This document shows, piece after piece, positions 1 through 10,576 of a stretch of 64,000 nt of DNA. The stretch is from Thuidium tamariscinum (Eukaryota; Streptophyta; Bryopsida; Hypnales; Thuidiaceae): positions 42,437,082 through 42,501,081 of the forward strand of contig OX344751.2 of NCBI GenBank assembly GCA_947034885.2, given 5' to 3'. The first letter of the stretch is position 1, and every line of letters starts with the position of its first letter. The position numbers and the translations under genes are program-made. Below the pieces are notes generated by a model that made no database searches, was not told where the DNA came from, and saw nothing but the letters and a program-made list of their open reading frames with translations.

Positions 1-87
1 AGGCACTTGAAGGATTTCTAGTTTATAAAATAAAATTTGTACAAATTTGCAAACAGTGGATGAATTAATGTATATTTTTGGCATATG

Positions 88-402
88 CTTGTATCATAAG
101 AGGTTTTTTCGGGGTATTGAAAGACTGTTTCAGTCTCGTTCCCCATTCTGTGAACCAGTCACTACTGGTCAGAATAAAAAAATATTTTAAAAAAATTTTA
201 AAAAATGAAAAAATGAAAAAAAAAATGAAAAAAAAAAATTTAATAAATTTTTTTTTTTTTAATTTAATAAATTTTTTAATCTAATGTGGCAGTCTCTGTG
301 CTACATCAGATCTACTGCTAGGACTGTTTCCAGTGAGTTCCCACAATTCGGGAACTCGCAGTCTCCCAACATGATGAGAAAACCTCTTACGATTGATACT
401 TC
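88..402. mobile_element. Imperfect terminal-inverted-repeat element
   Basis: The left arm (about 88-112) and right arm (about 376-402) are inverted copies sharing GTATCA, a 4-base gap, then TAAGAGGTTTT. The interior holds AT-rich runs and two related direct blocks (119-154 and 320-355) that both begin GACTGTTTC. There is no ORF of substance and I could not fix a clean target-site duplication. It looks like a small non-autonomous DNA element or its relic; the family is not identified. Confidence 0.4.
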
Positions 403-941
403 AATTCTTGTAACAATAGGGGAGATTTGACACCTCTAGAAGACTATGAGTCCATGGATGTTGAAAATGCTATGGAAATATTCAAAACACTATACTAACA
501 ACAACAATCTAACATAATTAAGCAACTACAACATCAAATAATACTAATATAATTAATTATTAAAAAATTTAAATATACTTTTTTTAAATAAATTTGTAAT
601 TTTTAAAGACATTACAAATTTTGAAAAAAAAATTCTTTTGAATTCAAAAACTCAAACCACTAGTAGCTAGTATGCAACAATGTGAATTCCCACTACCAAA
701 TAAATTCCCACTACTACAACCAAATGTGTGACAGAGGAGTCCCAGTAAACACATGTAAAAGGTAAATACACTCCCACATATACAAGATAATAATTCTTTT
801 TCTAAATATAGTTAAAATTGGATATGTATTCCATATACTATGATTGATATTTCCATTGTGAGTTTGTAATGCAATACGTGGTTCATTTCCAAGTCCCCAA
901 GTTCAAATCTTGTCTTTCATTGGTTTGTTTTTTGTTTTACT
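403..941. other. Gene-less AT-rich leader of the zinc-ribbon ORF
   Basis: No ORF of note. A tRNA B-box-like string (AGTTCAAATCT) lies near 900-910, and a polypyrimidine tract ending in ACAG abuts the next ORF at 946, so an upstream exon or 5'-UTR intron is possible. Confidence 0.3.
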
Positions 942-1631
942 ATGACAGGATTTTGTGATAACTGCGGGGAAGCTTTTCCCAAAGCTATGTCTAACTTTTG
1001 CTCCGTTTGCGGCCAGCAAAGAGCTTCTGAAACAACGGAGGTTGTTGCAATTGAAGTTGTTCATTCGGATGCAAATGTAGAGGAACAAAGTATTGGGGAT
1101 CAAGATACTACGGTTCCATTTTGGAATGTGCCGGGTTACACAGGTAGAAAACCTATAACTTTATACAATAGAGTGTATGGGATTAGACCCCATGGTGTTG
1201 GAAAGGATGTTTTGTGGGGAAAGGCTTTTTTGAAAAGTCACCTACAATATCATAGACAGTTGAAGAAAATGTATAAGAATTTGTCTATTGTGCGTAGGTG
1301 GTTTGTACCAGGTACAAACAATTTTGTAGACAAAGTGATTAAAACTTCTTCTTTACGTTGGAATCAATCTTTGAAGAAAGAACTCATAAAATATTGTGAG
1401 GAGAAGCGAAAATCTGGCTTTAAAAAAGATGTTTTTAAAACTTTGGAGTTTCCGAATGAAGGATTAGACTTGAGGTGGAAAACTAGTGATATTGTGAGGT
1501 ATGTATCCACCATCAAGAAATACAGGAGAAGTTCCAAAGGCAGGAAGTCTCAAGTTTTGGTGGACCCAACCCAAATTGCATCAACATCGACAGAGATGGA
1601 AGTATCTGAAACTTCCACAATTTGTAACTAA
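942..1631 (+). CDS. Zinc-ribbon protein of unknown function
   Basis: Single open frame of 229 codons. Residues 5-23 hold two CxxC knuckles (C5, C8, C20, C23) in the pattern FCxxCG...FCxxCG, which is a zinc-ribbon signature. The rest is Lys/Arg-rich with aromatic blocks such as VPGYTGRKPITLYNRVYGI and a basic C-terminal region (YRRSSKGRKSQ), so nucleic-acid binding is plausible. I do not recognise the family. The sequence just before the ATG (TTTTACTATGACAG) could be a splice acceptor, in which case the true start lies in an upstream exon. The flanking DNA is transposon-rich, so this may be a transposon-carried or domesticated gene. Confidence 0.5.
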   Translation: MTGFCDNCGEAFPKAMSNFCSVCGQQRASETTEVVAIEVVHSDANVEEQSIGDQDTTVPFWNVPGYTGRKPITLYNRVYGIRPHGVGKDVLWGKAFLKSHLQYHRQLKKMYKNLSIVRRWFVPGTNNFVDKVIKTSSLRWNQSLKKELIKYCEEKRKSGFKKDVFKTLEFPNEGLDLRWKTSDIVRYVSTIKKYRRSSKGRKSQVLVDPTQIASTSTEMEVSETSTICN

Positions 1632-2565
1632 TTCCATACAAGTCCATAAAATATGAAACGACTTGAGTTAGATGTAAATTCCATTTTACTTCCTACATAA
1701 ATTAAAATAAATAAATTCATGGAGTTCATCTACCCCCAAAAGGTAGCTAGGTATTAAATGGTCATTTAAGAAATTTAGCTTTCTCTATTTGGCAAAAAAA
1801 TTCTAAGCCTCATATGAAAACACATTGAAAACAAAAAAGATGTTCTAGTATTGAAAAAGAGAAAAAATAATAAAATTTCCCAATATTGGTTTTGTGCCCT
1901 TCCACCAAGCCGAACTTGAACTCTGAGAGTGCCGAGACCAGGCTCTGTTCGGACGACGAGGTGCCTCCGGCCAGGCTCGTGACTCCTCACTGATGACGCG
2001 TCCATTGGAATGAAATGGGCAGAAACTCTAGTTCGGGCAGAAATATGGAGAAACGGGCAGTCTCCCAAAAAAAAGTTCGGGTGTTGACTCCTTCACGGAG
2101 GAACTTGTGCATTTCGTCCGTGAGTGTCACGGAAGACGCTACAAAAGCTCCCTGTGAACCCACCACGATTCGATGTACGTAAACACCCAATTTTAGAGAG
2201 CACACCAACAGAGCTTACACCAACACCGAAACAATTTCAAGTTAGAGTGGATATGATTTATGGCAGACCCCTTGATCGCATCAATACTAGCTAACAACAT
2301 CGATCATTTGAGATAATGCAACTGCTTGTGCAGGTGAAGCGAGCCGATGCACATTTCAATTCGTAATAGGCAAGGTCCTGCTAGCGCATCCACTATATGG
2401 ATTTCAAACTTGAGAATATTGTTCAAATCACACAGGAATTGTCCATAAGTGAGATCTAGAACTCCCAATTAAGTGTTTAGCAGATTGGCCTGAGTTCACG
2501 GTATTTCTGCTTCGATCTTCTAAGTCAACCTCTTCTATGCATGTTTCAATGGCAACGCATGTAAA
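1632..2565. other. Gene-less stretch
   Basis: AT-rich 3' flank of the zinc-ribbon ORF, followed by a GC-richer patch (about 1890-2160) with no recognisable coding, RNA or repeat structure. Confidence 0.3.
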
Positions 2566-3790
2566 GAGCCATTAGAGAATATATGGACTTTCTGGAGGGC
2601 CGCCAAGGTTTGACAAACTAGTCTATACAGTGGAAACACTCAAAACTGTCTATTCAAGGAATTCAGCAAGTTGGAAGCATCTTTTTTTTAAAATAATATT
2701 TTTTAGTATTAGCGAGTGAAAATTATGAATATTAAAAAAAAATTAAATTTTTTGGAATTAGTATGTAATTTCTATAAATTTTCAAAGTGTTGGCTCCCTA
2801 GACCATTGGAACTGTCCTATAGGTGTACCTTCAACTAAACACCTGTTGAAATCAACTGTCACTGAATGAAAACTATACATGTGTCTTACAACTGCGTCAG
2901 CAAATTAGAATTAAACATTTGTCGGACGCTTTAATAAATGCTTATGGATAGATTTAGTGGTACTCTAGGGTCTAGGAATAGGTACAAGGATGGAAATGGG
3001 TGTTTCTCCCTTATACACAGCCCTACTGAGCTACAGAAGGGTGGAATCTCTGACAGAGGTGTGTGACAAAGGTGCGTCAGTTTGTGTGAATATCTTAGGT
3101 ATGTATGAGTTTCTTGCCTTTTTTAATTCTTGATTTGTCAGTGAAGGGTATTTCGATGCCTTAGTTTATTTATGGTTAATTGTTAGATGGGGAATTTCGT
3201 TAAAATGGCGGTATTCCACATGCCATATTCACACCTTGACATCTAGGACAAGTATACATTGTTAATATCTAGGACACTTTTAGATTTCTGAAATCTACGA
3301 CAAGCATAGATATTAGACCAAACAATCTAAAAAATCTAGGATTGGTATAGATTTCATAAATCTAGGAGAGTTGTAGATTTTCAAAATCTAGTACAAGTGT
3401 AGATCCTAGGATAGAAAAAACGGTTCAGACTGTGCAGTCTAAACTGCTCAAAAGCGCCAATTTAACGAAATGGCGCCATTTTAACGAAATTTCCCTTTTA
3501 GTTTAAAGTCGACACAGAAGTTGACAGGTTGCCAAGGGTCGCATTCATTTCTTATCGTTACTACATTTCAGACCGCATACTTTGACCACATAAATAAAAA
3601 AGAGTAACTATCGCACACTCCTCCATTTAACTAATGGTTCTTTGCGATTCAATGCACTGACAATTGTGAAACTGACATGAGCAACAATAGGGGAAAAAAA
3701 TTTGTGAAGGGGGAATAAATGTTATCTAAAGGGTCCCCTCTAGCAGTTCTTTGTGGCCCTCCAGAGAGTCCATATTTTCTCTAATGCTTA
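2566..3790. mobile_element. Region bounded by inverted arms of about 30-45 bp
   Basis: The block around 2566-2612 (ATTAGAG, ATATGGACT, CTGGAGGGCC) recurs in inverted orientation around 3743-3790 with few mismatches. Similarity stops just outside and shortly inside the arms. This is what a 1.2-kb TIR element, with the 307-bp element nested inside it, would look like. No transposase is visible and no target-site duplication is certain. Confidence 0.4.
3189..3495. mobile_element. 307-bp TIR element with internal short repeats
   Basis: The left end GGGGAATTTCGTTAAAATGG is matched by the reverse complement of the right end, giving TIRs of about 22 bp. A second tandem copy of the inner TIR motif sits just inside the right end. 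The interior (about 3238-3415) is a degenerate series of units resembling AATCTAGGACAAGTGTAGAT. The duplication at the insertion site is unclear (TTAG lies near both edges). This is a MITE-like element of unassigned superfamily. Confidence 0.55.
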
Positions 3791-5230
3791 GTACTCTTGA
3801 AGGAGGAATTCAAAATTATTGTCAAGAAGCGTTTGACATCCTAACTATAGGATCGAACTTCCATGTCGAACACTCGAGAGTAGATTGCAAGAACCTCCAC
3901 CAGAAAATTAAGTAGAACATAACAGTATCCATTTTGATCGTTGTCTTCAATTCCAAGTTGTCGGTCACACAAAGAACTTCACAATCGATGTATCATAAAT
4001 ACTAGTAGGCCCTGTGCCGTTGCCATAGTCAAAACTAAAGTAAAAGTAATTTTTTAATTTTTTAATTCATTAAAATTTTAAAATTTAATAATTTTTTCAC
4101 TATAAGTTGGAATGCTACAAAACAAAGCCCGTGCACCCTTCCTCGCCGAGAGCTTTCCAACCATACCAAGCACGCCCCTAGGCGGCCCACGGGCCGGGAA
4201 ATCTCAACATGACAAACAAACAAAACGAAACAAACTACCTGTCTTAGAGTATAGATGCTACTCACCGTGCACATTTGGCTTTCAAATGTTTTTGTACGCA
4301 AGGTGGGTATCTCTTTTTTACTATTTTTCTGGTATTATCTTTGAGAAATGAGATGAGAGTATCTTGGGAAAATGAAATGACAATTGTATCACTACAAAAA
4401 AATGAGTGTCCACAATGACTACAAGATGACTGCAAAATGACTATAGTAGTCATTTTGTAGTCATTGTGGACACTCATTTTTTTGTAGTGTATTGGAAAAG
4501 TCGTGACTTTTTAAAAATTAAGTTCACATGTACATTAATGTGCGCTCAATGTACTATTCACTCGGGGAAGACACTTCTTGTATATTTGGGGGACCCACGT
4601 GCGGCGGTGGGGTATTTTTAGGGGGGCTATCAATTACTTGTAATCATTACTTGGCAACATTAAAAGAGCCCCTATTTTACCATAAAGCGAAAAAATCAGC
4701 CATATTATCATCCTTATTTTATTTTAAAAACACTTTGCCTTTTTAATGTCCTCTATTTTATAAGTAAATTTTTTATAAATTTTACCTAAGATTATTTAAA
4801 TATACCCTATATTTTGTCGCACGTAGGTTATTAAAAAACGGGAAGTGTCCTCCCTTAGACTATTCACTAAAACATCATATTCATTAAAATGAGAGTATTC
4901 CACTGAATTGAAAGGCTTAGGAGAAAACTTGTTATCAACAAATATACAAAAAAGTAAGATATTGAAACAGAAACCCAATCAATAATGTAAAACACCATCA
5001 AGGATAATGCAATGAATAAAGCTATCACCACGATAAAAAACTCTTGCATTTATAGTAAGCCCAGTATTTCGAACATTGTTTCATATGCGACGTTCCAATT
5101 AATAGAAATCGTCTAGAATGTGTATGTGTTTGTAGTGAGTGTGATTCACTCTCGTAATGTATACTATATAAAGCCTGAACAATGCAACTATATACTTGAC
5201 TACTATTCAGCTGTACAATATACACAACTG
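3791..5230. other. Gene-less stretch around a foldback element
   Basis: Apart from the 100-bp element at 4390-4489 I see only AT-rich DNA and a short GC-rich patch (about 4130-4200). The 3' part is the downstream flank of the minus-strand gene that ends at 5231. Confidence 0.3.
4390..4489. mobile_element. 100-bp CACTA-type foldback element, copy 1
   Basis: Nearly perfect hairpin beginning CACTACAAAAAAATGAGTG and ending in its inverse (TTTGTAGTG). It is flanked by a 3-bp duplication TAT at 4387-4389 and 4490-4492. The CACTA ends and 3-bp duplication are the hallmarks of the CACTA (En/Spm) superfamily. It has no coding capacity. A 100-bp sister copy lies at 14013-14112. Confidence 0.8.
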
Positions 5231-5881
5231 CTATATGTCTGAATGACTCCTAATGGTCGCCATCGCCTTCAAAATCTCCGGCCCACGACTGTAACCATTA
5301 TCAAATTTTTTATATTGTCGAAGATCTTCTAGCTTTTGCATTTGTATGAACTTCTGATCCCATTCATCTTGCATTGCTTGAGTAACTCGGCTTTGCAAAA
5401 CTCCATTGTGTGATTTTGACCTCCTAATACTTGGAGACGTTGTTCGCATACGAGGATGCACGACACCATGGGAACGCACAGCAATCTTATTCTCTCTTGA
5501 TTGGCTAGGCAATGGAGAAGTTGGGTGCACTCCACGTTCTTGGAGTTGGAATTGCTCATATAGCTTCCTCTGCGTCAGCTTCTTCTCTGTCAATTTGTCA
5601 GAAGTGATAGCTGTCATGTGCGATGCGAAAGCAGCACTCCATCGAAGAGGCGAAGGAGAGCAAGACTTCAATTGCAAAGGCGTCCGACTTGGTGGACTAT
5701 CCACCACACCATCATCCACGAGCACCACTGAAAAGTCCATTGTCGAATTGGCTATGGCTGCGGAGCAGAGGAAGTTTCCGGTACTCAGGATTGCGTTCTG
5801 CCCATACTCAAGAAAAGAATCAATCGAAGCGGAGCATGGTAGAGTGCCATTCCGGACGACAACAACACTCCTTGGAAAGGT
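5231..5881 (-). other. Exon 6: C-terminal tail of the composite gene
   Basis: Opens at a strong acceptor (polypyrimidine tract then CAG, 5884-5882) and runs 216 codons to a stop at 5231-5233, in phase with the donor at 6325. The product is Ser/Pro-rich, then has a charged helical stretch (DKLTEKKLTQRKLYEQFQ and QAMQDEWDQKFIQMQKLEDL). No domain recognised. Without the splice it would be a separate 169-codon ORF from 5740. Confidence 0.5.
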
Positions 5882-6298
5882 CTGAAAAAAACAAGATTAC
5901 AAATCAAACATCGAGATTCATATGATTTCAGGAAACATTTGAACTACTAAGCAAAAAGGCAAAGGATAAACAGAGCTTAAGTGGGGTAAACAAAACCAAA
6001 GTCAAATCAATTCCAAACATGTTTCTCTTAAAAAAGTCAGTACATACTGACTGAAGACAAATCAAACATTCAATCTCATAAGCAAGTATAGATCAAAGAA
6101 CAAAGAGAGAACCATAACACAAAAACCTCGAGCCGAGTTAAAGAAGGATGAAAACAAAACAAAGTAAAAGTATTTTCTCATATATTAATTCATAGGTAGA
6201 TTCGTACATGATGCATCGATTGAAGTCTAGAAGCCTACATACAATTTAGGTCGCCTCGACCTAAAATGACATCAAGAAAAAGCATGTAAAGGTGGTCC

Positions 6299-7096
6299 CT
6301 ATCTCAAGGCACTCGAATATCTCACGACGTCCATTAGCCTATTATACTCCTTGCGATTCCTCTCATCACAGAGCATTTTCCGCCCCATCTTTCCGGAACT
6401 ATTATCCCTAAAAGATTTTAAACCATTGTCGCGAGCAAGATGGAGGCGCTGAAACCAAGGCAGCAGAATGTCCAGGAGAAACGTGTCCTTAGGACCGTTG
6501 CCCTTGTTGGTCCACGTGTCCAGAAGAACAACATTTTCTGCCTTGTTCAGAATGTGTTTCACCGGACTATCGTCGACCATGACCGTATTCGTGGGCTTGA
6601 ATTTCCCTCGGTTTAGGGTAAAGAGCTGACTAAGGTCTTTCAAAAACAGCTCCTTGGATGTGCCTGGCTCCTTGAATGCTGTGACATATCCGGAGCTATC
6701 CCTGCACTTCAATGTGGTGCACGAGTTTTGCCCAAATACAAAATCAGGATATTTAAGGCTGTTGAAGAGGAAGAAGACAATTTCCTCAGTAGTGGACTTT
6801 TTCATCGAGCTCCACACTGAGACGTGGGCAAACAGAGTTAACTGCCGCAAAAACTCCGCACAGTTTGGACGTACAAAAACTAATTTTGGTCCAACAAAAG
6901 CAGGGGAGGTTGCCGAATGAGGCTGCCTAGAGTCTCGAAGAGACTTCGCAAAACCCTTGGACCTTGCATCCTCGGTGACACAGAGGATCCCATTCAGGTC
7001 CAGGACGACGTGCAGCCACCTATCTGCCAACCTGGAACTCAATGGGACCGATACAACCTCCGACGATTCCCCACGAAGACATGCAAGGTCTGATCC
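6299..7096 (-). other. Exon 5: FCP1/HAD-like phosphatase domain
   Basis: The open frame from the acceptor at 7097 runs RWLHVVLDLNGILC, KLVFVRPNCAEFLRQL, AHVSVWSSM, YPDFVFGQNSC, FLKDLSQLF and NTVMVDDSPVKH. These are the motifs of the FCP1/NIF branch of HAD phosphatases: motif I (D-x-D, here DLN with the second Asp changed to Asn), motif II (Ser/Thr in VWSS) and motif IV (DD). The D-to-N change is also seen in plant proteins of this branch and would weaken classical catalysis. The frame meets TAG at 6299-6301. A donor GTGAGA at 6325-6320 lets it splice in phase to 5881. Confidence 0.7.
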
Positions 7097-8425
7097 CTGC
7101 TATCAAACGAAACGAGACGATGCTAGTCACTAATCCACCAAGCGTAATAGACTTCTCTAAGTATAAAACCAGAGAGTCAAGAAACAAACAATGCGAATAA
7201 AGAAAGAAAGAAAACGTCTGCCATCTTTCATGTCAGTTAAGAAATCGATTATTTCACTAACCTCAGCAGCAGAATCCGTGACTACATTCCCATCTCCCAA
7301 GGCGACATGGTTCACAACCTCCAACTCCAATAACCTGGCATCAAGGATTGCTTGGCGAGCACAAGCAATCTCATCAGGAAGAGCGAGATTATCCTCGCTC
7401 GCGCATTGATTGGATTCCATCAAAACATGCGCGATAACATTTGGAGAGGTTGCCTTTGCAATTTGAGACTCAATGTCATAAGAATAACTCATGATAATCA
7501 TAGCGCCTGTCATAAAAAATAAATAAGAATAGAACGTAAGAATGCCGTATAGTAGTTTCTCATTAAATGAGTAGTACAATACACAATTGATTTTCAAAAA
7601 TCAAAATGATGATTTCCATTGTTCTGTCCACTTTGGAGACCCTCTTAACCGAAAAAAGTGAGGCTGCTATCATCCTGTAATATTAGATACAATCTATTAT
7701 ACACATTAGGTCGAGCCGACCTAAAACGTCAAGAAGCACATGACATTCAATTGGAAGTACCTGCAGATGCAGCCGAGTTCTCGGGCACAGCACTCGTATT
7801 GTCAACCACAGCATGAGCCTCGTTCACCATGACGCTTTCAATGGGCGTAGCAACCACGACGTCTTCATCCACGTCCATTTGAGCGGCGTCGGCTTCAATG
7901 GTCACTGAATCAGGATGCGTCGTGGTAGCATCCACTTCACTATTCTCAACAGCCACCGCAGGATTCTAGGTGCTCTCGATCTCCGGCTCGTTAGGAGTAG
8001 GAGCAATGCCATGTACAGCCAAATCAGTGGGCAAGTTGGCAACAACAGCTGTGTCTCTCGGAACAGCTGGTGTTACATCCGCAGGTATTGGCATAAGAAC
8101 CTGAGGAGCGGCAGTCGAAGTCCCTTGCCCGGGAATACCTTGTCCAGAGTTCAAGAATGAACCAAAAGACCCGAAACCTCCACCCTGCGACAGTAAAGGA
8201 ATTCCACCATGCCCTGGAAGAAAAGAGCTGATAGGACTCACACCCTGCAAATGGTTCACAATGGCGTTCAAGGTTGCCGCAGTATCGGCTTGATTTGTAA
8301 ACATCAACTGCCTAATTTCATCGAGCTTCTCCGCTTGATCGGCATGCAGAGCGAGATTCTGATTTCTTTCTTTCTTCCGAGTCACTCTCATCTTCGCCAA
8401 CTGCGTCCGCAGGTCCTCCTCCTCT

Positions 8426-10429
8426 TCAATCTTCGTCGTCATCGTCTCTCCTCCTCTTCCCTCTTGACTTTTCCGTCACAGGTGTGTTCGCTGGGTGCAC
8501 ATCCATTGGCTGCCCGGAAGACGCTGAGGAGCCCCGCACACTCTGGGAAAGATTCACTAGAGTGCAATGCTCTTCATTTAGAGGCTCGGGGTCAGGATAT
8601 TCAGTCTCATCCTCGGTATTGCCAATGTCCTCTGACAACTCCTCTACTTCAACTTCTGTCTTCTTAGACCTCGTTGAAGGTGTTTTCTGCACGTCCGAAG
8701 ATACTCTCCGGCGACGTGAAGACGAGGGCGTGTAAGCCTCTAGAGGTTTACGAGGGTGAATCTCTTCATCAACAAAATACCCTCTATGAAGGAAGTCTTC
8801 CTTGTCGAGTGACTTTCCCAACTCCACGACCTCGGTCCATTGTTCAGACTCGTCAGACGTCCCAACCGAAAACACCCTGTACCCCTCCATCTGCAAAAAA
8901 AAAAGAAATTGAATTAAAAGACAATACGTCTAGCACTTAGTAGACAATATGTCTAGCACCCTGTATAAAAAATACGGAATGAAATCAGTTAGGTCGAGTC
9001 GACCTAAGGTGGGAGCACCAGGACTACATGATGAATGGAAGCTGTTCAGGTCGAGTCGACCTGAAATGACACTCACCATCGTAGCGCAAGTGAACTTTGA
9101 TCCCGCAAAAACAGACAAAATATTTGATGACCCGAGACCAAAACGCTTGAGGATATTCAAATAGAATTCCATACGTAGTTCGGTGTTGTGAATCCGGTAT
9201 GGTGTTTCGTTGTAAAGTCTTGGTTTATTAAAAACATCCGTATCTGGGGCCCGATACGTTCTGTATGGGAGCTGCCACTCCACTCTCAACTTGTCCTGAA
9301 GAAACGTGAGATACACTTTCTCCACGGCCTTGCTGTTGTTGGACGAGTAGTCTCCCATCCTTTCATTCTTTGTTGGCCAGTAATCACCGTAGTCAATCCT
9401 GTACTCCTTGAGTATGGGATTCTGGTGAATGAAGCTGAGAACTTGTGTGTTCTCGACGAAATCTCCGCATATGAACATCCATGCGGGAATATCCTCCAAC
9501 GCGGGTTTCTTCATCGCCTGGAAAGACGCCATCACCGCCTCAAAGTAAGGCTTCAGCGGCGTGCATTTGCCTTTGTTCAACACTACAAGAATATATCGAA
9601 AGTCGATTACTCCAAATTTCATGTTCGGCAGCGTGTCCGCTCTCCATGCGCCCGCTGGCCAGTCGTGGTGCTTGTCCACTTTGATCTCGTATGTCCTGTA
9701 ATGAGCCACAGTCTGTGGCTTCACAAAATTACTTCGCCGCTCGAGAAAGGTCTTGAAAAATTGAGTAGCATACGGAGAAATTTCCGTTGCGGTCTTGTTC
9801 TTTGACCTCATCTGCTTTGCGTCTTTAAGAAAATCTTCACCAGGCTTCTCCAAAAGGACGTTCATGGTAGCACTGGTAATTGAACGCTTCTCTTTAAACT
9901 CTCTCCACTTGTCAGCGTTCAATGTATTGAAAGCATTCAACAAACCCAGAGATGGGTCGAGCATGTGAAGCTCTCTCTTCACAAGATACTTTCTCTTCCT
10001 TCACTCCACCCAATCCTTCGCTGTGTAGCAGCTTTCCAGGACCGAACTTATCATTTTCACAGTCACCTTCGGGTACTGAAGGTTCTGTCGCTTTGGATTC
10101 ATGTGGAGGATATGCTGTGCGAGCTTAGCAAGATCATCGTATGAAAGGTTCCCTAACCACTTGAAGAATTCATGTGTTAGGTTACCGCTCTCTGACTTCC
10201 ACCTTGTTTTGTCTTTAAATTTGACCAGCGTGTCAGGGTCGATGAGCTCTCCATGGGCCGCGCTTGATATAACCTCACTCCATAAGTTATAGACGTAGTC
10301 TGGAGCCGTTATGATTTTTAACTCGTTTATAATTTTAAGTTTCTCCTCGGCGTCTTTCCCTCGAGATGCTTTTTGGGACTTCACTACGTCCAACATCGCA
10401 AATCGGATGTTCATTGCTTTGACAAACTC
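8426..10429 (-). other. Exons 2-3: degenerate beta-class DNA methyltransferase-like domain
   Basis: After a helical stretch and the TGA at codon 622, the frame shows the order expected of beta-class amino-methyltransferases. A motif-IV position reads GVIDFRYILV (DFRY in place of DPPY, codons about 755-758). A substrate-side segment follows, then RIHNTELRMEFYLNILKRF, comparable to the KP-x-L-x-x-x-L-I stretch before motif I. The SAM-loop motif I is ILSVFAGSKFT (FAGSKFT in place of FxGxGxT, codons about 920-926). It runs across the 9077/8890 splice into MEGYRVFSVGTSDE, like the usual A-x-x-x-GR-x-x-x-G-x-E strand. Key catalytic and SAM-binding residues are replaced, so the protein may bind rather than modify DNA. 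After the domain the exon turns acidic (KRRRDDDDED) and the frame ends at TGA 8426-8428, where a one-base shift restores the reading. Confidence 0.55.
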
Positions 10430-10576
10430 CTGGAATAACATTGACGAAGCATGTAGTATTAGAGCAGATTAGGTCGTGCCGACCTAAACTTGAATAATTG
10501 AAAATCACAATCATGAGCATGGACATTGAACGTTTAACATGTACAGATTAGGTCGGGTCGACCTAACATGACTTAC

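Noticed and set aside
5406..5885. Plus-strand 159-codon frame opposite the last exon of the composite gene
   Set aside because: Shadow of the minus-strand exon; splice sites and continuous phase support the minus strand.
8209..8667. Plus-strand 152-codon frame
   Set aside because: Lies opposite the Ser/acid-rich minus-strand exon and shows no domain.
9188..9805. Plus-strand 205-codon frame within the methyltransferase-like exon
   Set aside because: Antisense of a longer minus-strand frame whose methyltransferase-like motifs run the full length.
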